Source: Candidatus Mycoplasma mahonii (GTDB lineage: Bacteria; Bacillota_I; Bacilli_A; Mycoplasmatales; Metamycoplasmataceae). Taken from it: a stretch of 64,000 nt of DNA. Below, in pieces: positions 10,016-20,818 of the stretch. Position numbers and translations under genes: made by a program. The notes beneath the pieces were generated by a model that saw only the letters and a program-made list of their open reading frames with translations, did not search any database and had not been told where the DNA came from. Positions within the stretch are counted from its first letter, which is position 1. Each line of letters begins with the position of its first letter. The stretch is taken from contig NZ_CP114583.1 in assembly GCF_030550815.1 (NCBI RefSeq), forward strand, positions 62,001 through 126,000. Reading direction: 5' to 3'.

Positions 10016-11722
10016 ATGAAAATAAAAGGCATTGGAGCATCGTCTGGAGTTTCTCTAGCTAAGGTTTTTGAATTTATTGAAAAAGAAATAAAAATTACAA
10101 AAACAGAAGCTGACCCAAAAGAAGAATTAATAAAATTAGATAAAGCAATTTTAGAGACTATTGATCAAATCAAAAAAATAAAGTTAGTTGCACTTAAGAA
10201 CCTAGGTGAAGGAGAAGCTGCAATCTTTGATGCCCATATTCAAGTTGCATCTGATCCAACAATGATTGATGAAATAAAGGAATTAATTAAGAGCGAAAAC
10301 ATTAATGCCATTTTTGCTACTGATAACATTTCTAAAAAATATTTTGATATGTTTGCAAATATGGATGATGCTTATATGAAAGAAAGAGCAGCTGATATTA
10401 AAGATGTTTCTAAAAGAATTATCAATTCTCTTGCTGGCGTTAGCCCACAAGATCTTTCAACCATTGATGAAGAAGTAGTTATTGTAGCTCATGATTTAAC
10501 TCCATCTAACACGGCTCAGTTAAATAAAAAATTCGTTAAAGGATTTGCAACCAACATCGGTGGAAAAACTTCGCATTCAGCCATTATGGCAAGATCACTA
10601 GAAATTCCTGCAGTCCTTGGTTTGAAAAATATTACAGATAAAGTCAAAACTGGAGATTTTGTAGTAATAGATGGTGATCATGGTGATGTAATTATTAACC
10701 CATCTAGTAAGGTGATTGAAGATTTTCAAGATAAACAAGAACAAAATCTAAAAGAAATAAAAGCTGAAGCAAAATTCAAAGGGAAGCTTTCTATAACAAA
10801 AGACGGTCACATGGTCGAACTTGTTGCTAATATTGGTTCTGTAAGAGACGTAGAGAATGTTATCAAGAATGATTCCGAAGGTGTTGGTCTATTCAGGTCA
10901 GAATTTTTATATATGGATGCAAAGGACTGGCCTACCGAAGGAGAGCAGTTTGACTCATATTCAAGTGTTTTAAAATCAATGAATGGTAAAAGAGTTATCA
11001 TAAGAACCCTTGATATTGGTGGTGATAAAACACTTTCTTATTTTAAATTCCCTGAAGAAATGAATCCATTTCTAGGATATAGAGCAATAAGATTGTCTCT
11101 TGATAAGGTCGATATATTTAAAACGCAATTAAGAGCATTAATTAGAGCATCTGAATTCGGAAAATTAGCAATTATGTTTCCTATGGTTGCCACAATAAAT
11201 GAATTCAAGGAGGCTAAGGCAATTTATGATCAGGTCTTTAAAGAGGTTATTAAAGAATACCCAAAAATATCAACAAAAATAGAGATCGGCGTAATGGTAG
11301 AAGTGCCATCAACTGCAATCATAGCAAAACAATTTGCTAAATATGTTGACTTTTTATCAATTGGCACCAATGATTTAATGCAATATTCTATGGCGGCAGA
11401 CAGAATGTCAGAAAAAGTTTCATACCTATATCAACCATTAAACCCCTCTATTTTAAATTTAATAAAAATGACAATTGATGGAGCCCATGCAAATGGTAAA
11501 TGAGTTGGTATGTGCGGCGAAATGGCCGGGGATACAAATGTCATTCCATTCCTTATTGGACTGGGACTTGATGAATTTTCAATGGCAGCAACATCAATTT
11601 TAAAGGCCAGAAAACAAATTTCACAAATTGATTCAAAAGATGCTAAAATTTTAGCTCTAAATGCTATTTCAGCTGAGACTCAAGAAGATGTTCAGTTGTT
11701 ATTGAATGAATTCAATCAATAA
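10016..11722 (+). CDS. ptsI: PTS enzyme I (phosphoenolpyruvate-protein phosphotransferase)
   Basis: 568 aa. Transfers phosphate from PEP to HPr. The active His187 lies in GGKTSHSAIMARS. The PEP-binding barrel is complete (VGLFRSEFLYM, GTNDLMQYSMAADR, and GMCGEMAGD after a TGA Trp at 11501-11503). AAAGGAG precedes the ATG. Only a broken IIB was found elsewhere in the window, so functional EII permeases must be outside it. Confidence 0.97.
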
Positions 11723-11814
11723 AACTATTTGTTAAACGGGGTATTTATGTATAAATATTTAGATATAATACCAGACATAGTAGTTAATATTTCTTTTGTC
11801 CAGACATAAAGAAA

Positions 11815-11848
11815 ATAACCAACATTATTAGTGAATAATGTTGGTTAT
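11815..11848. repeat. Perfect 15-bp inverted repeat with 4-nt loop
   Basis: ATAACCAACATTATT, AGTG, AATAATGTTGGTTAT. There is no T-run directly after it on the plus strand. On the minus strand the stem is followed by TTTCTTT. It may end ptsI transcription, stabilise the mRNA 3' end, or block antisense transcription. The rest of 11723-11902 shows no gene. Confidence 0.7.
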
Positions 11849-11902
11849 CTAAAAAAATTTGTTGTAAAAATTATATTAAAATAAATATATAATGAATAAG
11901 TT

Positions 11903-12388
11903 ATGAACTTTACTAAAATAATAAACATGCAAAGAGAACTTGATAAATCTATTATCTCTACTCACAAAATAGAGGAATCAAAAGTAGTTAACGAAAGAAT
12001 CTTGGCGCTTTTAGTGGAGGTTGGTGAATTTGCAAATGAATATGAATCGTTTAAATACTGAAAGATAAAAAAAAGTATCAATAAAAGCAAATTAATTGAG
12101 GAATTTGTTGATGGTATTCATTTTTTCTCATCTTTATTTATTTATCTGAATATCGAAAACAAAATTGTTGAATCCATTGTTACTTCGGAAAATAAAAACC
12201 TTCAATTAATGGAAACATTTAAGGCTATTGTGGCAATGGGGGACGATCTAAATGAAGCCACCGTTAGGTATGCTTTTGGCGTTTATCTAGGTAATGCTAG
12301 ATTATTAAAACTATCAAATGAGGAAATTGAGAAATCATATATTATAAAAAATAAAGTGAATTTTCATAGAATAAAAAAAGGCTATTAA
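11903..12388 (+). CDS. Dimeric-type dUTPase (all-alpha NTP pyrophosphatase family)
   Basis: 161 aa. Hydrolyses dUTP to dUMP, keeping uracil out of DNA. The pattern LALLVEVGEFANE (ExxE of helix 2) and KLIEEFVDGIHFFSSL (ExxD of helix 3) match the metal-binding motifs of the dUTPase_2/MazG-like superfamily. A TGA at 12060-12062 is Trp. The ATG is 10 nt past TATAAT (11888-11893) without a Shine-Dalgarno, suggesting a leader of about 3 nt. A MazG-type role on another NTP cannot be ruled out. Confidence 0.8.
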
Positions 12389-12499
12389 TTATATATTTGC
12401 ATTACTCTCTTGATAATGAGTGTTGTACAACATTAAATAAAATTGGTTATATTATTTTTTGCTAATTAGTTTATTTATGTATAATTATTTAGCATAAAC

Positions 12500-12573
12500 G
12501 CAGGCATAGTTTAATGGTAGAACTTCAGCCTTCCAAGCTGACTATGAGGGTTCGATTCCCTTTGCCTGCTCCA
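12500..12573 (+). tRNA. tRNA-Gly (UCC anticodon)
   Basis: Acceptor GCAGGCA pairs with TGCCTGC, then T and CCA. Anticodon loop CTTCCAA gives UCC, and the T-arm is GAGGG-TTCGATT-CCCTT. A TATAAT at 12480-12485 is the likely promoter. A 12-nt palindrome TGTTGTACAACA lies at 12421-12432. Confidence 0.95.
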
Positions 12574-12592
12574 ATCACGAGAGTGATCAATT

Positions 12593-12617
12593 AAAACATT
12601 AGTCAATAATGTTTTTT
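12593..12617 (+). terminator. Rho-independent terminator after tRNA-Gly
   Basis: AAAACATTA, loop GTCAA, TAATGTTTT (9 bp) continuing into T residues. The -10 box of the next gene starts 6 nt later. Confidence 0.75.
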
Positions 12618-12622
12618 ATAGG

Positions 12623-12628
12623 TAAAAT
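12623..12628 (+). promoter_or_regulatory. -10 box of a leaderless promoter
   Basis: TAAAAT ends 7 nt before ATG 12635; no Shine-Dalgarno. Confidence 0.65.
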
Positions 12629-12634
12629 ATAAAT

Positions 12635-13465
12635 ATGAAAAAATTTATAGCAACATACAACGATGACGGTAGAACCCTTACAAAATTTGTTAATAAGATG
12701 TTTCCTGGTGTTCCAAAATCTAGAATCGAAAGAGCATTCAGGCAAAAAGATATTAAAATAAATGGCAAGGGGACAAAAGATAAAACATATGTCATAAAAG
12801 AGAGAGATGTTATAACTATTTATGCACTTGTTGTGGAAGAAAAAAAAGGAATCAAGGAAATTAAGGCTAATATTAATTTTTCAAAAATATATGAAGATGA
12901 TAATATTTTAATCGTTAATAAAAAATCTGGGGTTGTTGTTCATGATTCTCCTAACTGTCTAGACAACCAAGTGCTTTCGTATTTAAAATTTAAACAAACA
13001 GATTCATTTACTCCATCACATGTTGGCAGACTAGATAAAAAAACATCAGGCATAATGCTTTATGCAAAAACATACAAGGCATTAAAAATGTTTAATGAAA
13101 AAGCTGATAAACAAAAAAAAATATATGAATTTAAATCAGATCTAAAGAGTAACATTATAACAACATTCAAAATAGAACATGATGAAAATTACCAAAGAGA
13201 AAGATGTGGGAAATTTGGTAAAGACACAAAAACACTTTTTTGGATGGAAAATAATAAGCAATATGCTGAGCTTGTCACTGGAAGAAAACATCAAATAAGG
13301 GCATCGTTGTCCAAGTTAGGTGTACCGATTTATGGTGATCAAAAATATGGTGGCAAACCAGCTATGAGAATGTTTTTACATTCAGCATATTTAAAAATAT
13401 TTGGACTAGAAGGTGAATTGGAACATCTAAATGGACAGGAATTTTGGTCTCGGCCAGATTGGTAG
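12635..13465 (+). CDS. RluA-family pseudouridine synthase
   Basis: 276 aa. An N-terminal S4-like RNA-binding segment (residues about 12-55: TLTKFVNKMFPGVPKSRIERAF) precedes the catalytic domain. The catalytic Asp lies in HVGRLDKKTSG; the family C-terminal signature is present (ELVTGRKHQIRASLSKLGVPIYGDQKY). It is closer to RluC-type enzymes than the rluD gene at 60 kb, so it probably modifies other 23S rRNA uridines. That assignment is inference. Confidence 0.9.
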   Translation: MKKFIATYNDDGRTLTKFVNKMFPGVPKSRIERAFRQKDIKINGKGTKDKTYVIKERDVITIYALVVEEKKGIKEIKANINFSKIYEDDNILIVNKKSGVVVHDSPNCLDNQVLSYLKFKQTDSFTPSHVGRLDKKTSGIMLYAKTYKALKMFNEKADKQKKIYEFKSDLKSNIITTFKIEHDENYQRERCGKFGKDTKTLFWMENNKQYAELVTGRKHQIRASLSKLGVPIYGDQKYGGKPAMRMFLHSAYLKIFGLEGELEHLNGQEFWSRPDW

Positions 13466-13479
13466 GACTAAGGATTTAT

Positions 13480-14181
13480 ATGAAAACTATTTTAATAATG
13501 CCAGTAAAAGACATTGGCGAAGAAATAATCGAAACAATTGATAATATAAAATCTAGTGCTGGAAATGTTGATTATTTATTAATTGATTATGGAGCAGACG
13601 ATAGAACAAAACACTTATTGAAGAATAATAATTTTCAAAGATTGATAATCCCCATTGAATCAACATATGACAATGCTTTAAAATTAGGAATAAAGTATGC
13701 ATATGAAAATAAATATGACAATTTAATTGAGTTTAATCCTGTAAAAGGTTTTGATCTTACTGACATATCATATTTTACTAAGACGATGGCCTTCAAGAAG
13801 GTGGATCTCTTAATTGGTTCAAGATTTGTTGAAGAAAAAGCTCCCCACAAATTAAGGTATTTTTATACAAGGTTATTGAAATATGCAATAGGTTTTATTT
13901 CTTTTAGAAAAGTCACTGATGCAAACATTGATTTAAGAATGATTAATAGAAGAACAATGAAGGCTTTGATGGACACAAATGAATCCATTACTCCATCATC
14001 GGTTACCTACTTAATTAGATCAAAGCATTCATTCATTGAATTGCAAATTAAAGTTAAAAACAAAAAGAGTAGACAAGCAAAATTTAAAGGCTTGAAATTA
14101 GCAAAATATATTTGACATCAAATATTATTAATATTATTTGTTCAACCATTTAAAAGAAAGGGGAATACTAAAAATGTATAA
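13480..14181 (+). CDS. Family 2 glycosyltransferase (dolichyl-phosphate-mannose synthase-like)
   Basis: 233 aa. Rossmann-like GT-A fold with N-terminal ILIMPVKDIGEE, LLIDYGADDRT and a conserved DANIDLRMINRRTM segment. The TGA at 14113-14115 is Trp; the true stop is TAA 14179-14181. ATG 13480 has AAGGAT upstream; an in-frame ATG at 13444 lies inside the previous gene and is less likely. The next gene is a DUF2304 protein overlapping by 8 nt, the usual partner of this glycosyltransferase type in making membrane glycolipids or surface glycans. The sugar donor is unknown. Confidence 0.88.
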
Positions 14182-14749
14182 CAGGCCTTGACAAGAAGAA
14201 TTGGGCAATGTCATGAATCTTGGATTGCCTATATTTTTATTAATTATTGCTATATCATCTTTTGTATGATTTACAATTGAGGTTAAAAGAAAGAAAATTG
14301 AATTAAAAAATATGATTGGGTGGTTAACAACAAATATCATCTTTACCTTATTTGTTATATATATTCTAATTGTTTCCATTCTGCACTTGTTTAATATTGA
14401 TAATATTCCTAATATATTCAACATGATTGCTTATTATATGTTTGGAATAAAAATGGATAACGCAAAGCAATGGATAATTTTATTAATTTTAGGATTTATT
14501 GCATACATTCTCTTAAAATCATTGAAGAATTCAATTGAAATTGCTAAGTTAAATAAAAGAGTTGACATGTTAGGTAATGAAGTTTCTATTCTTAAAGGTA
14601 AAATAAATAAAACTACAAAGTTTAATATTAAAGTACCAAAAGTTGAAAAATCAGTCAAAGTGATTAAAGATGAGTTAAAAGAAAAACGCAAAATTGCAAA
14701 AACGCTTCAAAGACATAATAAAAAAATTAATGATATAAACAATAAATAA
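14174..14749 (+). CDS. DUF2304 membrane protein, glycosyltransferase partner
   Basis: 191 aa. Three hydrophobic segments (about residues 15-32, 47-75 and 92-112) are followed by a coiled-coil, basic C-terminal region (LNKRVDMLGNEVSILKGK and repeated Lys-Glu blocks). TGA codes Trp at residues 6 and 29. Its position directly after a GT2 gene is typical of DUF2304 proteins, which probably anchor or assist the enzyme. Its start overlaps the upstream stop as ATGTATAA. Confidence 0.85.
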
Positions 14750-14752
14750 GAT

Positions 14753-14774
14753 ATGTTCATAGGAACATTTTCTT
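14753..14774 (+). terminator. Short terminator fused to a promoter
   Basis: ATGTTC, loop ATAG, GAACAT (6 bp), then TTTTCTT directly followed by the TATAAT of ligA. Confidence 0.6.
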
Positions 14775-14780
14775 TATAAT
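14775..14780 (+). promoter_or_regulatory. -10 box of a leaderless promoter (ligA)
   Basis: TATAAT ends 7 nt before ATG 14787; no Shine-Dalgarno. Confidence 0.75.
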
Positions 14781-14786
14781 TTATAT

Positions 14787-16769
14787 ATGGAAAACTTAAG
14801 AGATAAAATTATCAATTTAAATAAAAAACTGATTGCATGATCTAAAACATATTATTTAAATAATAATCAAATGGTTTCTGACGAGGAATATGATGGAACA
14901 TATATCATTTATTCAAACCTGATTAGAAATAATCCTAAATTAGAGCCAACTGATTCAATTCTAAAGAAAGTTGGAGCAAAAGTGGATAATAGATTCCATA
15001 AGGTTACACATAAATATAAAATGTTTTCTTTAGCGAATGCTTTTAGTGAGGATGATTTATGAAAATTCGATAAACATATTAAGGATTTACTTCACATAGA
15101 TTTTGATTTGGAATATATTTTAGAATACAAAATCGATGGCTTATCTATTTCTTTAATTTATGAAAATGGGGAACTTATTAGAGCCATCACTAGAGGTGAT
15201 GGTTTGATTGGCGAAGATGTCACACATAATATTAAAACCTTGAAAAGTATTCCACATAAAATCAACTATAAAAAAGAAGTGGAATTCAGAGGAGAGGTTT
15301 TCATGTCAAATGATGCCTTTGATAACCTAAACAAAAATGGGAATAATTTTGCTAATCCCAGAAATGCAGCATCTGGTTCTTTAAGACAACTGAACTCATC
15401 GGTTGCAGCTAGCAGAAATTTATCTGCATTTATTTATGAGGTTCCAAACAAAAAAATTGAAGTAATCAAAACACATCAAGGACTTTTGAATTTCATCAAA
15501 AAAAATAAATTACCAATAAACAATGAAATAATCCCAGTCAAAGGTATTCAGGAGGTTATAAATACTATTAAGGAAATGTCAGAAAAAAGAAATGATTTAG
15601 GATATGTTGTTGATGGAATAGTCATTAAAGTTAATGATATTTCGCTTTATGAAGATATAGGTTATACGGTTAAATTCCCAAAATTTATGATTGCATACAA
15701 GTTTCCTGCGGAAATTGCGGCGACTACTTTAGAAGACATTTTTCCATCTATCGGGCGAACTGGTAGGGTTACATATAATGCCAAGCTATCACCAGTTAGA
15801 ATTTATGGTTCCGTTATTTCTGCAGCAACCCTTCATAATGCAGATTACATAAAAAAATTGGGTATTAATTTTGGGGATATTGTTAATGTAAAAAAAGCAG
15901 GAGATATCATCCCAAAAGTGATTAGTATAAAAACAAAAAATAATGATGAAATATGAATCGAAACTAACACTTGCCCTTCATGTGGATTTCTTTTAAAAAG
16001 ATTCGTTGGGGAAGTTGATCAGTATTGTATTAATGAAGATTGCATAGGAATAAAAACGGCTTCACTAGAACATTTTGTTTCTAAAAAAGCGATGAACATT
16101 GATGGAATTTCCACGGAGACAATCAAGATACTATTAGATAAAAAATTTATTACTGATGCAGCTTCAATATTCACTCTTGCCAGTAAGAAAGACAACCTTT
16201 TAAAATTGCATGGTTTTAAAGAAAAATCTGTGGATAAAATGATATCTTCTATTGAAAATTCCAAAAACACTGATTTAGGTAACTTTCTTTTTGGGTTAGG
16301 AATTAGACATTTAGGCGAAAAAGGATCAAGAATTTTAGCTAAACGTTTCAGGTCAATAGAAAATATAATAAATTCATCACAAAAAGATTTTATGTTAATA
16401 AGGGACTTAGGAAAAAAAGTATCTGATTCAGTTGTTGAATATTTTTATTTAGAAAAAAATATTAATCAAATTAAAAAAATGTTTTCATATGGTTTAAATC
16501 TAACTGAAGTTTCCGTGACTAGTTCAAAATTATTTGAGAACAAGACATTCGTTATAACCGGCACTCTTTCTAAACCAAGAAAAGTATTTCAAGACATTAT
16601 TGAGAATAATAGTGGGAATGTCTCTTCTGCTATATCAAAAAATATTGATTATCTTTTGATGGGAGAAAATCCAGGAAACAAATCACTCAAAGCTAAAGAA
16701 CTAAATGTTAAAATGATTAATGAAAATGAATTTAAAAGTATTTTGGAGGTGGAATCATGAAAAGAATAG
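14787..16769 (+). CDS. ligA: NAD-dependent DNA ligase
   Basis: 660 aa, normal length. Seals nicks in replication and repair. The adenylated Lys115 lies in EYKIDGLS, the same number as in E. coli. Then come the nucleotidyltransferase and OB domains, a zinc finger region (TCPSCGF ... CINEDCIG), helix-hairpin-helix repeats and a C-terminal BRCT domain (FENKTFVITGTLSKPRK). Several TGA Trp codons interrupt it, including one near the end (16758-16760); the true stop is TAG 16767-16769, inside gatC. It heads the ligA-gatC-gatA-gatB-yihY run. Confidence 0.97.
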
Positions 16770-17041
16770 ATGAAGTTTCAATGAAAATAATGTTTAAAAT
16801 AGATAAACAATTTTCTAATGAATTAATTAACACATGAGAAGAAATACAATCAGATATTAAAAAAATGAAGAAATATAACACCGATAACATTGAACCAATG
16901 ATTACGATATTTGAAGGAAAAACAACATTTTTAAGAAGTGATATCCCTGGAAAAACTATGCCGGTTGAAGATATTATTAGCAATGCACCTGATCACAAAG
17001 GTGATTTCATCTTATTACCAAAGGTGGTTAAAAATGATTAA
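16757..17041 (+). CDS. gatC: Asp/Glu-tRNA amidotransferase subunit C
   Basis: 94 aa. Wraps around GatA and links it to GatB in the complex that makes Gln-tRNA(Gln) and/or Asn-tRNA(Asn) from misacylated tRNA. The conserved C-terminal stretch (LRSDIP, EDIISNAPDHKGDF, LPKVVK) is complete; one TGA Trp falls in INTWEEI. GGAGGTGG upstream is the Shine-Dalgarno. It overlaps ligA by 13 nt and gatA by 8 nt. Confidence 0.95.
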
Positions 17042-18338
17042 AAACCAGGGTAATTTTGAAAAAGCAAAAAATGAATTGAAGAATGATCTGAATAATGCTG
17101 TTGCACATATTTATGAAAAAAAGAATAAAATTAATGGTCCTTTAAGTAACGTTGTAATAACACTTAAGGATTTATATGCAACTGATGATGCACCAACCCA
17201 AGCGTCTTCAAAAATATTGGAAGGATTTGAACCCAAATATAATGCTGAAATAGTTAATAAATTGCTAAATGCAGGAGCAAATATAGTGGGAAAAATGCAT
17301 TTAGATGAATTGGCTCTTGGTGGAACTGGTATGTACTCTTCCTTTGGAAAAATTAATAACCCAATCGATTCAAAAAGAATGCCTGGAGGTTCATCGGCTG
17401 GTTCTGTTGCTACTATGACAAAAAATATTTCAATTGCTATTGGTTCTGATACAGGAGATTCTATTAGACTTCCGGCAAGTTATTGTGGACTAGTAGGGTT
17501 TAAGCCTTCATATGGGGCTGTATCAAGATTTGGAATGTATCCTTTTGCTTCATCATTAGATGTTGTTGGGTGATTTTCTCATAATGTTAATGATGCAATA
17601 GAAGTTTCTAAAATTCTATATGGATTTGACAAAAAGGACTTTTCATCTACTGATGTTGAAAAGCCGGTTCTTGAATCATTAAAACCGCAAAAAATAATAT
17701 TTTTAAATATGAAAAATATGCTTTCGGATAACGTTTCCCAAGAATACGATAAATTAAAATCACAAATAAAATCCGATAAAATAGAAATTATAACTATTGA
17801 GCCAAACATAGAACTGTTTGATTTATTTGGGATTGTGTACTCTATTATTTCATTTTCAGAATCATCATCAAATAATTCTAATTTATCAGGCATCCCGTTT
17901 GGTAATAGAATTGATGGCAAGAATTGAGAAGAGATAATTATAAAAACAAGAACAAACGGCTTTGGAAGAATGGTTCAAAAGAGATTTGCTTTAGGATCAT
18001 ACTTTTTGCTTCCAGAAAACAAAGATTTATTATTAGGGAAAGCTCAAAAAATAAGAAGATTAATCAAGAATTATTTTGATGATATTTTTCAAGATTCAAT
18101 TTTAGTTTATCCGACTGCAGGAATAGCTCCACTTTGAACGGAGAGTATTAAAGAGAATTGATATAAATATTTCCTAACATATTCGAATTTTATCGGCAAC
18201 CCCTCAATATCCATTCCGTGAATAAAAGATGAATCAATGCCTGTTAATCTTTCCATAGATGGAAAGATATATGATGATAAAAAGTTGCTTTCCTATTCTC
18301 TTTACATAGAGAAATTATTGGGGGACTATAATGAATAA
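17034..18338 (+). CDS. gatA: Asp/Glu-tRNA amidotransferase subunit A
   Basis: 434 aa, somewhat shorter than the usual 480 or so. Amidase that releases ammonia from glutamine. The catalytic Lys45 is in ITLKDLY, the cis-Ser region is PGGSSAGS (118-124), and the nucleophile is probably Ser143 in GSDTGDSIRLPAS. The usual second Gly of TGGS is Asp here, a change I believe also occurs in other mycoplasmas. The start at 17034 (ATGATTAA junction) is preferred over in-frame ATGs inside gatC. Multiple TGA Trp codons lie in the C-terminal third. Confidence 0.95.
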
Positions 18339-19749
18339 TCTTGAAGTAATAATAGGTATAGAAATACATATTGAATTAAATACACAAACAAAGATGTTTT
18401 CATCCGCACCTAATGTTTTTGGTCAGAAGGAAAATACCCTAGTGGATAAAATTGATTTAGGCTATCCTGGTACATTGCCCGCTGTCAATAAAGAAGCGGT
18501 CATAAAAGGGATTAAGTTAGGGAAAGCTCTTAATATGAAAATAGACAAGTTGTTGAGATTTGATCGAAAACATTATTTTTATGCAGATCTACCCAAAGGT
18601 TACCAGATCACTCAAAATGATTATCCAATTGGTTCAAATGGTTTTATTCCAATAAAAATTAATTCAATTAGTAAAAATATACAAATTGAAAGAATACAAT
18701 TGGAAGAAGATACAGCTAAGTCATTTCACACGGAAGAAGGAACGCTATTGAACTATAATAGGGCAGGGGTTCCATTAATAGAAATTGTAACAGATCCCGT
18801 TATAAGAAGTGCTGAAGAAGCAACGGAATATGTAAAATCAATAAAAAATTTAGCTCTTGCATTAAACATTTCTGAAGCCAAAATGGAAGAGGGATCCATG
18901 AGGGCAGATATAAATATTTCATTAAGACCATATGGATCCAATGTTTTGGGAACAAAGGTAGAAATAAAAAATATTAATTCTCTTTCAAATATTAAAAGTG
19001 CCATTCAAAATGAAATTGTTGAACAGACTCAACAAATTTTATTGGGGCAAAAAATTAGTCAATCAACCAAACGCTTTGATGAAGAAACAAGAACGAACAA
19101 AATAATGAGGATAAAAAAGGAAGCATTAGATTATAGATTTATCCCGGAACCAAATATAAACCCCATTTCACTTACAAATAATTTTATAGATTCTATTCAC
19201 ATAAATGAATTGCCATGGGAACGGGAAAAAAGATATATAAGTTATGGGATTGATCATTCATATATAGAGAAATTATTATCAGATTATGACCATGCTAATT
19301 ATTTTGATCTTATTAAATCAGATGATAAGGTCAATCTAGCAAAGGTTTTTTTCTCGGAAATAGTTTCTTTGGCAAACTTAAAGAATATGAAAGTTTCTGC
19401 TCTGGATATTGATCCTACACAAATAGAGTTAGCCATTAAATTAGTTAAAGATGGAAGTATAAGTGGAAAGCACTTGAAAACAATAATACCACTTCTTTCA
19501 GAATCGTCAAAGAATGTTGTGGATATTATTAATGATGAAAATATGAAACAAATTTCTGAAGAATCACAAATTAATATTTTAATTGATGAAGTAATAAATA
19601 GCAATATTTCCTTTATAAATAATAATATTGATAGGAAAGAAAGAGTGATAAAATATATTGTAGGAAATGTCATGAAAATTTCAAAGGGACAAGCCAATCC
19701 CGTTGTCACAAGCAACCTTGTAGAGAAAAAAATAAAAAAATATGTTTAA
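18331..19749 (+). CDS. gatB: Asp/Glu-tRNA amidotransferase subunit B
   Basis: 472 aa, full length. Binds the misacylated tRNA, phosphorylates its Glu or Asp and accepts ammonia from GatA. Typical motifs include VIIGIEIHIELNTQTKMFS, DRKHYFYADLPKGYQITQ and EEDTAKS. The C-terminal helical YqeY-like domain is present. GGGGGAC precedes the ATG, which overlaps gatA by 8 nt. Confidence 0.97.
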   Translation: MNNLEVIIGIEIHIELNTQTKMFSSAPNVFGQKENTLVDKIDLGYPGTLPAVNKEAVIKGIKLGKALNMKIDKLLRFDRKHYFYADLPKGYQITQNDYPIGSNGFIPIKINSISKNIQIERIQLEEDTAKSFHTEEGTLLNYNRAGVPLIEIVTDPVIRSAEEATEYVKSIKNLALALNISEAKMEEGSMRADINISLRPYGSNVLGTKVEIKNINSLSNIKSAIQNEIVEQTQQILLGQKISQSTKRFDEETRTNKIMRIKKEALDYRFIPEPNINPISLTNNFIDSIHINELPWEREKRYISYGIDHSYIEKLLSDYDHANYFDLIKSDDKVNLAKVFFSEIVSLANLKNMKVSALDIDPTQIELAIKLVKDGSISGKHLKTIIPLLSESSKNVVDIINDENMKQISEESQINILIDEVINSNISFINNNIDRKERVIKYIVGNVMKISKGQANPVVTSNLVEKKIKKYV

Positions 19750-20818
19750 AAAAAACAAACCAAGAGCAGGGTATCAAACTAAACCTGAGAAAAAAGCAAA
19801 AGTTAAGAAAAATCGCGCTATGCATGACCTTTTAGTTAGCACTAAAACAAACAAAATATTTTGAACAGAGCGGCTTGTGAAATTTCTTATTTATATATCA
19901 TTAAGAATCGTAATTAGACCAAAAAAATGAAAATACCCTAAAAAAAATATTGAAATAATAAATAGAACATATCGTAGAATCATGTCGAATGATTTTGTGT
20001 ATATACCATCTTCAATTGCCTTCTATTTGATTATGGCATTTATGCCCATATTATCATTGATAGTAATATTTAATATGATACCTGAAGCCGATGCCTTTTT
20101 CATAAGTCTATCAACAGATGGCAAAAAAAATGCTATAGCTGAAATACTTAGTAAATTTATTCCTGGTGCATCAACTATTTTTAATCAAATTAAAGAAGCT
20201 GTAGGCAACAAAAATATTACAACATCAGCATCTATTCTTACTATTCTTTCAATTCTTATTTCTACATGAATTGCTTCCAATGGATTTTCTAAGTTAATTT
20301 ATACTCAATCATATATTTATGAACATAAATATCTTGGAGGATATTGAATGAATAAATTTAAAGGAATGTTTTTAGTTATTGTTTTTACATTATTTCTATT
20401 TTTTATTCTTTCTGTTAATGTGTTATTCACAAAATGATTGTCAACTTTTGAAATAGAAGACATACTCAAGGAAGCTCTTTTATATATATATCTTTCTTTT
20501 GGGATGTTTATAGGTTTTTTTGTTGGTTTTATATTGTTGTATAAATTTTCGCCCAGATTTAAAATTAAAATTAAACACGTTGTTCCTGGGGCAATGGTAT
20601 CAACACTACCTACAACCGGGTTTCTAATATTATTTGGTTTCATTTCATCTCTATGAAGTTATGATTCATACGGTGTTATAGGTGCAATCATGTATATTGG
20701 CATGTCGTCCTTAATAGTAACCTATTTTATATTTGTGGGGATATCCGCAAATGCCGCTTATTATAAAACGTTTGTCAATGATGGTTTGAAAAACAAATGA
20801 ACAATATCTAAAAAGTAA
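19742..20818 (+). CDS. YihY/BrkB-family membrane protein
   Basis: 358 aa. A basic, cytoplasmic N-terminal tail (about 90 residues) precedes six predicted membrane segments. The family pattern is clear: YIPSSIAFYLIMAFMPIL, a middle segment after a TGA Trp, TTGFLILFGFISSLW, and a C-terminal GAIMYIGMSSLIVTYFIF. The molecular role of this family is unsettled; the old RNase BN label is wrong for most members. It overlaps gatB by 8 nt (ATGTTTAA) and closes the operon. Confidence 0.85.

Noticed and set aside
11748-11810. 20-codon ORF after ptsI
   Set aside because: No similarity or convincing ribosome-binding site. A TATAAT inside it is likely chance in this AT-rich spacer.
12421-12432. 12-nt palindrome TGTTGTACAACA as an operator
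   Set aside because: It is a perfect palindrome but single-copy here, with no regulator gene nearby; a chance occurrence is possible.
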